DNA of 40,891 nucleotides from JASGCL01 sp965262775 (GCA_965262775.1 CBDHFT010000004.1:1-40891); one strand, 5' to 3'. Positions 1-9,026 are shown, counted from the first letter of the stretch. Numbers and translations are program-made. Notes: generated by a model from the sequence alone, not told the origin.

Positions 1-416
1 GGCAAGTGCCGATAGGCAAAGCCAAGGTGGTGCGGCGGGGCAGCGATGTGACTATCGTGACATTTTCCATCATGGTTGGTAAGGCATTGCAGGCCGCCGA
101 TGAATTAAAAAAATTGGGGATTGAAGCCGAAGTGATAGATTTACGAACCCTGCGCCCGTTGGATGTTCCCGCGATAGTCAAATCGGTTAAGAAAACAAAC
201 CGCGTCATCACGGTGGAGGAAGGCTGGCCACAATCGGGCATTGGTGCCGAAATCATGGCCATCGTCAACGAACAATGTTTTGATTGGTTGGATGCCGCGC
301 CCATCAGGGTTTGTGGCAAAGATGTTCCCTTGCCCTATGCTCAAAATTTAGAAAAATTGGCATTACCGCAAATTGGTGATATAATCGCGGCGGGGCGTGC
401 CGTTACGGGAAAATAA
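1..416 (+). CDS. pdhB: Pyruvate dehydrogenase E1 beta subunit, C-terminal part (5' truncated by window edge)
   Basis: This is the C-terminal third of the thiamine-diphosphate dependent E1beta subunit, which with E1alpha decarboxylates pyruvate and acetylates the lipoyl group of E2. The reading frame is open to the left edge, so the GTG at 6 is internal, not a start. Visible family features are PIGKAKVVRRGSDVTIVTFS at the domain junction, the transketolase C-terminal block AEVIDLRTLRPLD, and EEGWPQSGIGAEI. The stop is 40 bases before pdhC, so co-transcription is likely. In several alphaproteobacteria (Zymomonas, rhizobia) PdhB carries an extra N-terminal lipoyl domain; that part lies outside the window and matters because the downstream E2 lacks one. 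The identification is secure; branched-chain E1beta is the only close alternative and fits the neighbours less well. Confidence 0.93.
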   Translation, partial: QVPIGKAKVVRRGSDVTIVTFSIMVGKALQAADELKKLGIEAEVIDLRTLRPLDVPAIVKSVKKTNRVITVEEGWPQSGIGAEIMAIVNEQCFDWLDAAPIRVCGKDVPLPYAQNLEKLALPQIGDIIAAGRAVTGK

Positions 417-456
417 ATCATCAACCATAAATTTTGCAAAATAAAAAATATCCATC

Positions 457-1347
457 ATGACCAATAACCAACCCCGTATTTTTATCAGCCCCCTGGCCAA
501 AAAATTGGCGCAAGAACGCGGGGTGGATATTGCGGGTTTGACGGGGTCGGGTCCGCACGGTCGTATTATTAAGGTTGATATTGAAAAGGCAGGAACGGGC
601 GGCACGCGCAGCGCGGCGGTTAATAACAACCTGGCCCCCATGAAATTGGATAGTAATTTTGAACCACCATTTCAATTACAACCCCTGACGGCGATGCGCC
701 GCGTCATAGCCGAACGTTTGACTTTGTCCAAAACCACGGTGCCGCATTTTTATTTGACGGTCGATTGCGACCTAAGCCGTATCACCAGCCTGCGCCAAAA
801 ATGGCAAGAGATGGATAATATCAAGGTTTCCATCAACGATATTATTATCAAGGCACTTGCCATGGCATGCCACAAGGTTCCCAACGCCAACGCTAGCTTC
901 ACCAAAGACGGCATGAAGGTTTTTCAATCGGTTGATATTGCGGTGGCGGTGGCGATAGAGGGCGGTTTGATAACCCCCATCGTGCGCCAAGCCGAAAGAA
1001 AATCTTTGCAGGCTATTTCCGCCGAAATGAAGTCGTTGGCGGGCAAGGCGCGCGAAGGAAAACTAAAACCCGAAGAATACCAGGGCGGCACCATTTCGCT
1101 TTCCAATTTGGGAATGTTTGGCATCAAACAATTTGACGCGGTTATCAACCCGCCGCAAGGGGCGATATTGGCGGTGGGGGCGGGCATTGAAACCCCCGTG
1201 GTGCGCGATGGGCGTGTGACGGTTGCCACCATCATGACCGCAACCCTGTCTTGCGATCATCGCGTGGTTGACGGGGCGATAGGCGCGCAATTGTTAAAAT
1301 ATTTCAAATTGTATGTTGAAGATCCAGCCTTGATGTTTTTTTCTTAA
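457..1347 (+). CDS. pdhC: Dihydrolipoyl acetyltransferase (PDH E2) lacking a lipoyl domain
   Basis: This is the acyltransferase core of the pyruvate dehydrogenase complex, which transfers acetyl from lipoamide to CoA. The 296 residues begin directly with the peripheral subunit (E3/E1)-binding domain, about residues 5-42 (ISPLAKKLAQERGVDI, GSGPHGRIIKVDI). A short linker leads to the CAT domain, about 70-296, with the catalytic DHRVVDG at 267-273 (His268, Asp272). Usual E2 proteins are 400 or more residues with at least one N-terminal lipoyl domain. Here an in-frame TAA at 442-444 lies 15 bases before the ATG, so no lipoyl domain can be encoded in this reading frame. It may reside on E1beta or elsewhere (inference). 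No strong Shine-Dalgarno is visible. pdhB lies just upstream; lpd follows after one intervening gene. Confidence 0.93.
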   Translation: MTNNQPRIFISPLAKKLAQERGVDIAGLTGSGPHGRIIKVDIEKAGTGGTRSAAVNNNLAPMKLDSNFEPPFQLQPLTAMRRVIAERLTLSKTTVPHFYLTVDCDLSRITSLRQKWQEMDNIKVSINDIIIKALAMACHKVPNANASFTKDGMKVFQSVDIAVAVAIEGGLITPIVRQAERKSLQAISAEMKSLAGKAREGKLKPEEYQGGTISLSNLGMFGIKQFDAVINPPQGAILAVGAGIETPVVRDGRVTVATIMTATLSCDHRVVDGAIGAQLLKYFKLYVEDPALMFFS

Positions 1348-1490
1348 GCCTATTTGTTTTTGCTAAAGGATATGCTAGGATAAACTTAACAAGAAATAAC
1401 AAAGAAATAATGATAATGAATAAATATTTTATAAGTGGTGATAAAGAATCTCCCAACGGCTAATGGATGGGTGGGGGACAGCAAGCACCA

Positions 1491-1913
1491 ATGGATATAT
1501 CAGAAACATTATTAGCCTTGCAAACAGGTATCATTCTTATATCGGCGTTGGTTGCTTTTCTAACATTCAAGGACGCGCAAAAACATACCCGTTATACTTC
1601 TACTATCAATCAAATAACGGGGCAAAAATCTAACGAGAGGTTTATTGCCTCTTACTATGCTTACCGTGATATGGTGAATGCAAATTTTGATTTTACGAAT
1701 TTATTGAATATCAAAGATTATAAAGAAAAAAGACGTGACGTAAGTTATGTTCTTAATCATTATGAATTTATTGCCCTGTGTATTAAAAGGAAAGCATTTG
1801 ATGAAAGGCTTTACAAAGAGTTACAAGGTGATAACATCATAGACATGTATCATACAGCTCAAGGCTTCATCAAGGCTATTTGGCAGAAAGAAAAAAAATA
1901 CAAAAACATTTGA
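1491..1913 (+). CDS. Small membrane-anchored protein, DUF4760-like
   Basis: This small protein (140 residues from ATG 1491; ATG 1467 would add eight) has one N-terminal transmembrane helix (about LQTGIILISALVAFLTF) and a charged cytoplasmic part. The segment YVLNHYEFIALCIKRKAFDE resembles the core of DUF4760 proteins (Asn-x-x-Glu-Phe-Ile-Ala then Phe-Asp-Glu), a family of unknown function. That match is from memory of the pattern and is tentative. The gene interrupts the usual pdhC-lpd adjacency, and its AT-rich codons differ from both neighbours, which suggests later insertion. Neither possible start has a convincing ribosome binding site. Function unknown. Confidence 0.6.
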   Translation: MDISETLLALQTGIILISALVAFLTFKDAQKHTRYTSTINQITGQKSNERFIASYYAYRDMVNANFDFTNLLNIKDYKEKRRDVSYVLNHYEFIALCIKRKAFDERLYKELQGDNIIDMYHTAQGFIKAIWQKEKKYKNI

Positions 1914-1988
1914 GGGTTTGGTATGGTTGATAGAAACAAAATGGTGTAAAGAATATGAAAATTATAAGAGAGGATTAAAAAAAATAAC

Positions 1989-3393
1989 ATGAGTGATTTT
2001 GATTTGATAATTATTGGCGCGGGGCCTGGGGGCTACGTTGCCGCCATTCGCGCCGCGCAATTAAAATTAAAGGTGGCGGTGGTTGAGGCCAACCATTTGG
2101 GTGGTATATGCCTTAATTGGGGTTGCATCCCCACCAAGGCGTTGTTACGTTCGAGCGAGGTTTTACGCCTTACCAAACATGGTAAAGATTTTGGCGTCAT
2201 CGCCGATAATGTCAAACCCGATATGCAGGCGATGATAACCCGTTCGCGCGGCGTGGCCGATAAATTATCGCAAGGCGTTGCCTATTTGCTCAAAAAAAAT
2301 GGGGTGGAGGTTATCAATGGCTACGCGAGTTTGGCGGGCGGCACCGCGGGTAATCGGCAAGTATCGGTTAAGATGGCTAGCGGTGTAAAAAATATTAGCG
2401 CGAAGAATGTTATCCTTGCCACGGGTGCCAGGCCAAAGGAAATAACAGGTTTTGAAACCGACGGGATAATGGTGTGGCATTACAAACATGCGCTTAAGCC
2501 ACCCAAAAAACCAAAAACCATGATTATATTGGGCAGTGGCGCCATTGGTATCGAGTTCGCAAGTTTTTACAACGAAATTGGCGTGAAGGTAACCGTGGTA
2601 GAATTGTTGCCAAGAATTTTACCGCAAGAGGATGCAGAGATTTCCGCCATGGCAGAAAAAATGTTGGCCGCCCAGGGCATTACTTTCAAAACAAATTGCA
2701 CCGCCGAAAAATTGACCAAAGATGCCAATGGCGTTACATTGCATGTAAAAACCAAAACGGGGGTCGAAAAATTGGAAGCCGAAGTGTTGTTGTCGGCGGT
2801 GGGCATAACCCCCAACAGCGAAAATATTGGTTTAGAAAAAACGGCGATAAAAAACCGACCGCGGATTCGTTGTCACCAACGAATGGGCCGAAACGGCGGA
2901 GGCGGGAATTTACGCTATCGGCGATTTGGGTTCACCCCCGTGGTTGGCGCATAAGGCCGAACATGAAGGGGTGATAGCCGTGGAACATATGGCCAAGGTG
3001 AAAGATGTTCATCCCCTTAACAAAGGCAATATCCCCAGTTGCACCTATTGCCACCCCCAGGTGGCTTCGGTTGGTTTGACCGAAGAAAAAGCCAAAGAAA
3101 AAGGCTTGGCGGTAAAAATTGGTCGTTTCCCATTTCAAGCCAACGGTAAGGCCATTGCCCTGGGCGAGGCACAAGGCATGGTTAAAACAATTTTTGACGC
3201 CAAAACGGGCGAATTGTTGGGGGCGCATTTGATAGGAACCGAGGTCACCGAATTGATTCACAGTTTCACCCTGTCGCGCGTTTTGGAAACCACCGAGGCC
3301 GAATTCATCCATACCGTTTTCCCACACCCGACATTGTCAGAAATGATTCATGAATCGGTTATGTCGGCTTTTGGTCGCGCCATTCATATCTAA
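1989..3393 (+). CDS. lpd: Dihydrolipoamide dehydrogenase (E3), interrupted by a one-base frameshift
   Basis: This FAD enzyme reoxidises dihydrolipoamide in the PDH complex with NAD. The first frame (1989 to about 2850) holds the FAD-binding GAGPGG at 10-15, the redox disulfide CLNWGC at 41-46 and the NAD-binding GSGAIG. The second frame (about 2851-3393) gives TDRGFVVTNEWAETAEAGIY, AIGDLG, the dimer interface and the catalytic HPHPTLSE. The switch falls in an A6 run at 2849-2854; with five As the two parts join into one normal-length protein of 467 residues (…TAIK-TDRGF…). All catalytic motifs are intact on either side, so this looks like sequencing error, very recent decay, or transcriptional slippage in the A-run. 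Read literally, the first frame ends at 2954 and would lack the catalytic His. The gene lies downstream of pdhB-pdhC. Confidence 0.9.
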
Positions 3394-3477
3394 AATATTT
3401 TTTATTAACCCGCAGGGCGATTGTTGATTGCAATGTTAGCGGCGGCGGTGCTACGTTGTGAAAAAAATAACGCCCCC

Positions 3478-4488
3478 ATGATTACAATGAATAGAGAAAC
3501 CCCCGCGGATAAATTTGTGGCAAATAACAACCAAGTCATTGCGCAAGGTTTTTGGCAAAGGATGGGGCGCGGTTTGTTGGTGGGTTGTTTGATTTGGGCG
3601 GCGGCACCATTAATATCCCGCGCCAACAATTATCAACAAACCATTTCGCCGCTGGGCGGTTATTATAAATATACCGAGGTTGGCAACGACGGATCATTTT
3701 TCATTTCGGACACGGGCCCTATATTCGGGGTTAATTATGTCGGGCGGTATAGTTTCGGCCCCAGCACATCGGGCGCGGGTTATATTGGGCCTGACATAAC
3801 AGTATATGGCGGTTCGTTGCATTACCGTTCTAACGCCACGGGCGAATTTACTGGCTCCAGCCATATCTTGGTCGACGCCCGCATCCTCCTCGCCTATGGT
3901 TTTAAACTTGCCGATTATCATCGCGTCAATTTGCTCGGTGGTTTTTCCTATCGCTTTGCTGGCAATTACGACGCTGGCAAATTAAGCAGCACGGGGGCAT
4001 CGGCCTATAACCGTGAAAATCATTTGGGCTACATGCCGTTTGGCGGTGCGTATATATATGACAATGGTAAATTTTTGTTTGGCTTGAGTGCGGAATATGA
4101 CCTTGTTTTGGGTGGGCTACAATCAACCTATTTCCAACCTGTTGGCGTGGTGCGTTCGGGGTTACAAATTAATACATTTGGCAATACCAACAGCACGAAG
4201 GCTTTTCAAACCCGACAAACGGTTGGTTATGGCGCCAGGGGCAGTATAACCCTTGGTTATAATAATTGGCGGTTGGAACCATTTTTTAACTATTGGAATA
4301 TCGGCAGGAGCGATGAAGCCGTCTACCAGCTAGCCTGCTATAACCCCGCCGACATGTCAATGCGGGTGGCATGCACTGGCGGTCAGGTGGTTGCTGACGA
4401 CACGGGGTTGGGAAAATTGATGGTCCGATATGCGGAACCCGCCAATTATACTATCGAGGCTGGGTTAAAGGTTGGCTATAGTTTTTAA
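3478..4488 (+). CDS. Predicted outer-membrane beta-barrel protein
   Basis: An ATG at 3478 gives 336 residues; a TTG at 3421 would add 19 that do not look like a signal sequence. After about 30 polar residues comes a signal-like hydrophobic stretch (GLLVGCLIWAAAPLIS) ending near Arg-Ala-Asn. The rest is rich in alternating aromatic and Gly residues (FGVNYVGRYSFG, YGARGSITLGYNNWRLEPFF) and ends in VGYSF, the C-terminal Phe expected of Bam-assembled barrels. Two cysteines near residue 300 could form a loop disulfide. It does not share the conserved blocks of the paralogous barrels at 18887-25625. The gene starts 84 bases after lpd with no clear ribosome binding site. No specific function recognised. 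Confidence 0.7.
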   Translation: MITMNRETPADKFVANNNQVIAQGFWQRMGRGLLVGCLIWAAAPLISRANNYQQTISPLGGYYKYTEVGNDGSFFISDTGPIFGVNYVGRYSFGPSTSGAGYIGPDITVYGGSLHYRSNATGEFTGSSHILVDARILLAYGFKLADYHRVNLLGGFSYRFAGNYDAGKLSSTGASAYNRENHLGYMPFGGAYIYDNGKFLFGLSAEYDLVLGGLQSTYFQPVGVVRSGLQINTFGNTNSTKAFQTRQTVGYGARGSITLGYNNWRLEPFFNYWNIGRSDEAVYQLACYNPADMSMRVACTGGQVVADDTGLGKLMVRYAEPANYTIEAGLKVGYSF

Positions 4489-4590
4489 CCCCAACCGTCG
4501 CACCGCGATATGGGGGGCGTTATGTCAATTAATTATATTATTTAGTTGTTATTATTATTTTTTCGTATTAAAATAGCATTGAGTAAAGAT

Positions 4591-5079
4591 ATGAATTATT
4601 TTCTAATTGACCAACCCATTTGGGACTTGCTGCTTATAGTAATTCCTTCCCTTGTGTTGCGATTTGGGATGGCAAAAACGAGACAATGGTGCAGGAATGG
4701 CATTATAAAAAGCAAAGGTATTTTTAATTTAATCACCCTCATGCTGATTATCGCGGTGGTTGGACCAACAGCTAGCTTGTTTATATTATTATTCAATAGA
4801 ACCTATTCCTCTCATGGCGTGATAATAACAGCAGCGGTTATTGGTTTGGTTTTGTTTTTGGCCGCTATACAATCACCCAACGATAATAGCGATGCTAATG
4901 TTGATGAAGCGGTTACTAATAAAAATAACCGTAGAAAAGAAGCCATAACGAATATATTAAAAACGCAAATGCAATCTTATATGTGGTGGGGGATTATCCC
5001 ATTATTAGCGACCATCCTTACAGTAACCCTAGGCATAATTGTGTGGATACTCATAGTTCTTGATGAATCTGGTAAATAA
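4591..5079 (+). CDS. Small multi-pass membrane protein, paralogue A of the cassette
   Basis: From ATG 4591 this is a 162-residue protein with about four transmembrane helices: one near the N terminus (LLLIVIPSLVLRF), two in the middle and one at the C terminus (LLATILTVTLGIIVWILIVL). A hydrophilic segment (QSPNDNSDANVDEAVTNKNN) separates the third and fourth. The motif RQWCRNGIIKSKGIFNL, followed by a hydrophobic ML-I-AV helix, recurs in the protein encoded at 6877-7350 as RQWHRENIIKSKGMFNL, so the two are paralogues flanking a large gene. A TTG at 4546 would add 15 residues. No known family recognised; codon use is AT-rich. Confidence 0.6.
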   Translation: MNYFLIDQPIWDLLLIVIPSLVLRFGMAKTRQWCRNGIIKSKGIFNLITLMLIIAVVGPTASLFILLFNRTYSSHGVIITAAVIGLVLFLAAIQSPNDNSDANVDEAVTNKNNRRKEAITNILKTQMQSYMWWGIIPLLATILTVTLGIIVWILIVLDESGK

Positions 5080-5105
5080 AATATTAGGCAAAAAAACATC
5101 GACCC

Positions 5106-6872
5106 ATGGTTTTTAATCCCCTTCTTTATCCTGACCAGCGGAACAGCCCCACGCCCAACCCCGCCGATTTGCCACCGCGCGAACGACCACTGGATAGTAT
5201 TAACCCTTATTGGCAAATACCCGATTGGTCCGATTGGCAATTGCCATCACCATCCACCTGGTCATTACCATCCTTTCCCAGCTGGCAACCATCAACGAAT
5301 CCCGCCAATTTACCACCCGTGGAACGCCCGCTTGATAGCATCAACAGTTGGCCATTCCCAACCCAAATACCATTGCTGATTCCATTACCACCGTCAGATA
5401 ATTTGAAAAATCATCGCGGTTTGACTTATGGCAGTGGGCTAAATGGTGAAACAATCTATACTGGTTGGGGAACCATTACACGCTACTACAATATTATTGA
5501 TAACGTATTTTCGGGGAACAAATCGGCTACCAGCTATGTCGGTGATTATATTTTTAAATATCATCCTAATTATTATGATGACTATGTAAATCTAGTTGGC
5601 AAAGCACAGCGGGGTTGTCAAACAATAGATAATAGCCATATAAATCTAGGGCTTCTGGGAGATATATTAGATACAGCAAGAGATTACTTAAAAGATTTAA
5701 AACCTCTAGAAGAGAAATTTCCCATATTAAAACCTCTTATAAAACTTGCGGGTCCACTAGGTTTTCTCGGCATAGCGGTTGATGTAACCAATGCGGTCTG
5801 TACAGACGTCCAAAATACAACTTTGACCGATTTTGATAGGGACACCAATTTTTTTACCAGCAATTTGTATGACGACCAAGCCAACACCGCTTTGACGCGG
5901 GGTTATGCAAGCATTTATATACAATTGCTACAAAGCCATGGCTTGCTTGCTGATTCTGACAAATTAACCAAAGAGCAACAGGAAGGGATGGATGCCGCCG
6001 CCATGGCCAAATTACGCACCTACCTTCCTCAATTTGCCAATGTTGAAGATGACTTAACATTATTATATTTACAAAAATCTACCCAGCAAGCTGCGTCCTT
6101 TGTTGACCATAATAAGGAAGACCTTCTCAATTTTACCATAGAGGATATCAATACCGATTTTATCACACAACAATTTTCAGAATTGGTGGTGATTCCCGAC
6201 CACCCAGCCATTTGGACAGAAAGTCGCCCAGGGGATTTTATGTTAAAAAATATTAACCAGCCAGATATTGCCATAGCCTGGTTCCAAGCCGACGACAGCG
6301 ATAACCAATTGATCAGTTATAATATTGATGGCGATGATTCGCATTATTTCAGCATTGATAGCGATACTGGCCTTCTCTCCATCCGCGGTGTTATTGACCC
6401 CGCGGCTGACAACCACGACAACCATTATACCATTTTGGTGCATGCCCATAGTTACGGTGGCACCACCCCGCTTAATGCCCCCGCGGCAGAAATCACCCAA
6501 TTGTTTATTTTATCAATGGTGGATAATTGGACTGACTTCTTCCCCACTTGGGCAATGACCCCAACCGCAACCTTGACCGTGGATGAAAGCACCGACGCCA
6601 ATGTTTCGCTCGCCCAGTTTCAGGCAACGCCAAGCAGTATTTATTTTAATTGGGGTATTCAATATTCTATTGATTCTGGGCTAGGAAACCATGATAAGGA
6701 TTATTTTGCGATTGACGGCAATGGACAATTATCATTCATCAGCCCGCCCGATTATGAATCCGAACATGGGGCATTTTATTCTATTTCGGTTCTTGCAACC
6801 TGTGGCCCTATGGGCGTATATGGTCTGCATGAAAATTTGGTGATTCGCGTGCAGGACATAATTGGTTTATAA
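5106..6872 (+). CDS. 588-residue protein with proline-rich N-terminal repeats and two cadherin-like C-terminal repeats
   Basis: The family is not recognised as a whole. Residues 1-100 are Pro/Trp/Ser-rich and hold a duplicated motif, NPADLPPRERPLDSIN (18-33) and NPANLPPVERPLDSIN (65-80). A Tyr/Gly-rich region follows (about 105-165), then a mainly helical middle with a hydrophobic patch (PLIKLAGPLGFLGIAVDV). The C-terminal third has two cadherin-like repeats: one with DDSDNQLISYNIDGDD and FSIDSDTGLLSI, one with YFAIDGNGQLSF. Such Asp-rich beta-sandwiches usually bind calcium in adhesins. No signal peptide is visible, so export, if any, would need a partner or another pathway. It sits between two paralogous membrane proteins and is separated from the second by four bases, so an operon is likely. 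A role in surface adhesion is inference only. Confidence 0.72.
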   Translation: MVFNPLLYPDQRNSPTPNPADLPPRERPLDSINPYWQIPDWSDWQLPSPSTWSLPSFPSWQPSTNPANLPPVERPLDSINSWPFPTQIPLLIPLPPSDNLKNHRGLTYGSGLNGETIYTGWGTITRYYNIIDNVFSGNKSATSYVGDYIFKYHPNYYDDYVNLVGKAQRGCQTIDNSHINLGLLGDILDTARDYLKDLKPLEEKFPILKPLIKLAGPLGFLGIAVDVTNAVCTDVQNTTLTDFDRDTNFFTSNLYDDQANTALTRGYASIYIQLLQSHGLLADSDKLTKEQQEGMDAAAMAKLRTYLPQFANVEDDLTLLYLQKSTQQAASFVDHNKEDLLNFTIEDINTDFITQQFSELVVIPDHPAIWTESRPGDFMLKNINQPDIAIAWFQADDSDNQLISYNIDGDDSHYFSIDSDTGLLSIRGVIDPAADNHDNHYTILVHAHSYGGTTPLNAPAAEITQLFILSMVDNWTDFFPTWAMTPTATLTVDESTDANVSLAQFQATPSSIYFNWGIQYSIDSGLGNHDKDYFAIDGNGQLSFISPPDYESEHGAFYSISVLATCGPMGVYGLHENLVIRVQDIIGL

Positions 6873-6876
6873 TAAC

Positions 6877-7350
6877 ATGCAAGATTTAGCTTTGCCCTAT
6901 TTTTTAACCAGAGGCCTTTGGGGGGCAGGGACAATTTTTGCTACCTTCCTCTTGGCGGTTGGCATTATAAAAATTAGACAATGGCACAGGGAAAATATCA
7001 TAAAAAGCAAAGGCATGTTTAATCTGGCTATCTTCATGCTGATTGTGGCGGTGATGATAATGATGAATTTCATTTATATATTATTACCTGGTAGAACTAG
7101 CCCATCTTATACCATGACAATTATTTTTTTTGTCATTACATTGATTTCTGGATGGATTGTATTTCTTTTGGCAACAATAAAACCAGTTCGTAGCAAACAA
7201 GATGATACCGACGAAGTGATGGAAAATATATATAAAAGAAAGATAAAACGCTTTATATTACACAGGGTCATTATACCCGCCATCGCCGTTCTTTTGTTCC
7301 CAATAATTCTTTTTGGAATAGCTGTAATTCAAGCTAAGTTTTTTAAATAA
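6877..7350 (+). CDS. Small multi-pass membrane protein, paralogue B of the cassette
   Basis: From ATG 6877 (four bases after the stop of the preceding gene) this is a 157-residue protein with about four transmembrane helices and a charged segment (KPVRSKQDDTDEVMENIYKR) before the last. It shares RQW-R--IIKSKG-FNL and the following helix with the protein at 4591-5079, and the order of helices matches. A TTG at 6862 would overlap the upstream gene and is less likely. The tight spacing to the cadherin-like protein suggests that the three gene products act together, for example as anchor or export partners; this is inference. No family name recognised. Confidence 0.62.
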   Translation: MQDLALPYFLTRGLWGAGTIFATFLLAVGIIKIRQWHRENIIKSKGMFNLAIFMLIVAVMIMMNFIYILLPGRTSPSYTMTIIFFVITLISGWIVFLLATIKPVRSKQDDTDEVMENIYKRKIKRFILHRVIIPAIAVLLFPIILFGIAVIQAKFFK

Positions 7351-7535
7351 AAAAATCGACTCATCATCCCTAAATCCACCCTGTTTCTGGTGGGTATCAT
7401 CGCCCAAACCCGCAAATTATATTATTATTATCCACTTGCGATTTTTGTTTTTTTGCCATAATATGCAATTATTAAGAACCATTTTTTATTAACTTATATT
7501 ATTATTTTATTTTTTTAAAGGGGGCGCAATATATC

Positions 7536-9026
7536 ATGACCATGTTAAGCAAAGCCGATTGGCAAAAAAAAGCCGCATCACTCAAATTGGAAACCAAAGC
7601 CTTCATCAATGGCAAATTTGTTGATTCCTTAAGTGGCAAGAAATTCAAAACCATCAACCCCGCAACCGAAGAAGTCATTACGGAAGTCACGGAATGCGAT
7701 AAAGAAGATATTGATGTAGCGGTGAAGGCGGCTCGGAAAGCCTTTGACAGCGGTGTTTGGTCAAAAATGTTGCCCGCCGACCGCAAAAATATTTTGTTAA
7801 AATGGGCCGATCTGATGGAAAAACATCACGAAGAATTTGCCTTGATAGAAACATTGGATATGGGCAAGGCTATCAGCTACGCCTACAACGACGATATTCC
7901 TTTTTCCATCGGCACCATACGTTGGTATGCCGAGGCCGTGGATAAAATTTATGACGAAATAACCCCAACCCCCGCGCCCAACGCCATCGCCATGATTCGC
8001 CGCGAAGCATTGGGCGTGATTGGTGCCGTGGTGCCGTGGAATTTCCCGTTGCAGATGGCTATTTGGAAATTGGGCCCCGCCTTGGCGGGTGGTAATTCGG
8101 TGGTGTTGAAACCCGCCGAACAATCGCCCTTATCGGCCTTGCTCGCCGCCAAATTGGCGTCGGAGGCTGGCCTGCCCGATGGTGTCCTCAATGTCGTCAA
8201 TGGTTTTGGTCATACCTGTGGCAAGGCCATTGGTTTGCATAACGATATTAATGTTGTTGCCTTCACTGGCTCGACCGAGGTTGGCAAATATTTCCTAGAA
8301 TATGCGGGGCAATCGAACATGAAAGCCGTGTGGTTGGAATGCGGTGGCAAAAGCCCCAATTTGATATTTGCCGATGCCGATTTGGAAGCCGCGGCCGATA
8401 ACGCCGCCCGCGGTATTTGGTATAACCAAGGGGAAGTATGCTCCGCCAATTCGCGCCTGTTTGTCGAAAAAAAGATAAAGGACGAATTCATGGCATTGAT
8501 GGTGGCGCGTGCCAAAAACTACGCGCCCAAGGATCCGCTGGACCCAACATCGATGATGGGGGCGGTGCTTGACGGCACGCAACATAAGCGTATTTTAAGC
8601 TACATCGACAGCGGCAAGCAATCGGCGAAACTTATCGCGGGTGGCAACGCCGCCAAAATTGATGGCAAGGGATTTTTTATCGAACCCACCATTTTTGGCA
8701 ATGTGAAAAACGACATGAAGATAGCCCAAGAAGAAATTTTTGGTCCCGTCTTGTCGGTGATTGAATTTGGCAGTGACGAAGAAGCCGTGAAAATGGCCAA
8801 CGATTCCATCTATGGCTTGGCGGGCAGTGTTTGGACAAATAATTTGTCGCGCGCCCACCGCTTGGCCGATTCGTTGCAGGTTGGCACGGTTTCCATCAAC
8901 AATGTCGATGCGGGTGGTTATACCATGCCGTTTGGCGGATTCAAACAATCGGGTTTTGGTCGCGATTTATCATTGCATAGTTTTGATAAATACACGGCGT
9001 TAAAAACCGTTTGGATTAGTTATTAA
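7536..9026 (+). CDS. NAD(P)-dependent aldehyde dehydrogenase, PuuC-like
   Basis: This full-length (496 residues) aldehyde dehydrogenase oxidises an aldehyde to the acid. Visible are the N-terminal FINGKFVDSLSG, cofactor site PWNFPLQMAIWKLGPALAGG, KPAEQSPLSAL, FTGSTEVGK, the general-base glutamate in VWLECGGKSPNL, the nucleophilic cysteine in NQGEVCSANSRL (near residue 300), and EEIFGPVLSV with the C-terminal FGGFKQSGFGRD. The VWLE-x-GGKS form is typical of gamma-glutamyl-gamma-aminobutyraldehyde dehydrogenase (PuuC) and related amine-catabolic enzymes, but substrate cannot be fixed from sequence and no Puu neighbours are present. A clear AAAGGGGGC ribosome binding site precedes ATG 7536. It is probably transcribed alone, since metC downstream has its own promoter-like region. 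Confidence 0.88.
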   Translation: MTMLSKADWQKKAASLKLETKAFINGKFVDSLSGKKFKTINPATEEVITEVTECDKEDIDVAVKAARKAFDSGVWSKMLPADRKNILLKWADLMEKHHEEFALIETLDMGKAISYAYNDDIPFSIGTIRWYAEAVDKIYDEITPTPAPNAIAMIRREALGVIGAVVPWNFPLQMAIWKLGPALAGGNSVVLKPAEQSPLSALLAAKLASEAGLPDGVLNVVNGFGHTCGKAIGLHNDINVVAFTGSTEVGKYFLEYAGQSNMKAVWLECGGKSPNLIFADADLEAAADNAARGIWYNQGEVCSANSRLFVEKKIKDEFMALMVARAKNYAPKDPLDPTSMMGAVLDGTQHKRILSYIDSGKQSAKLIAGGNAAKIDGKGFFIEPTIFGNVKNDMKIAQEEIFGPVLSVIEFGSDEEAVKMANDSIYGLAGSVWTNNLSRAHRLADSLQVGTVSINNVDAGGYTMPFGGFKQSGFGRDLSLHSFDKYTALKTVWISY

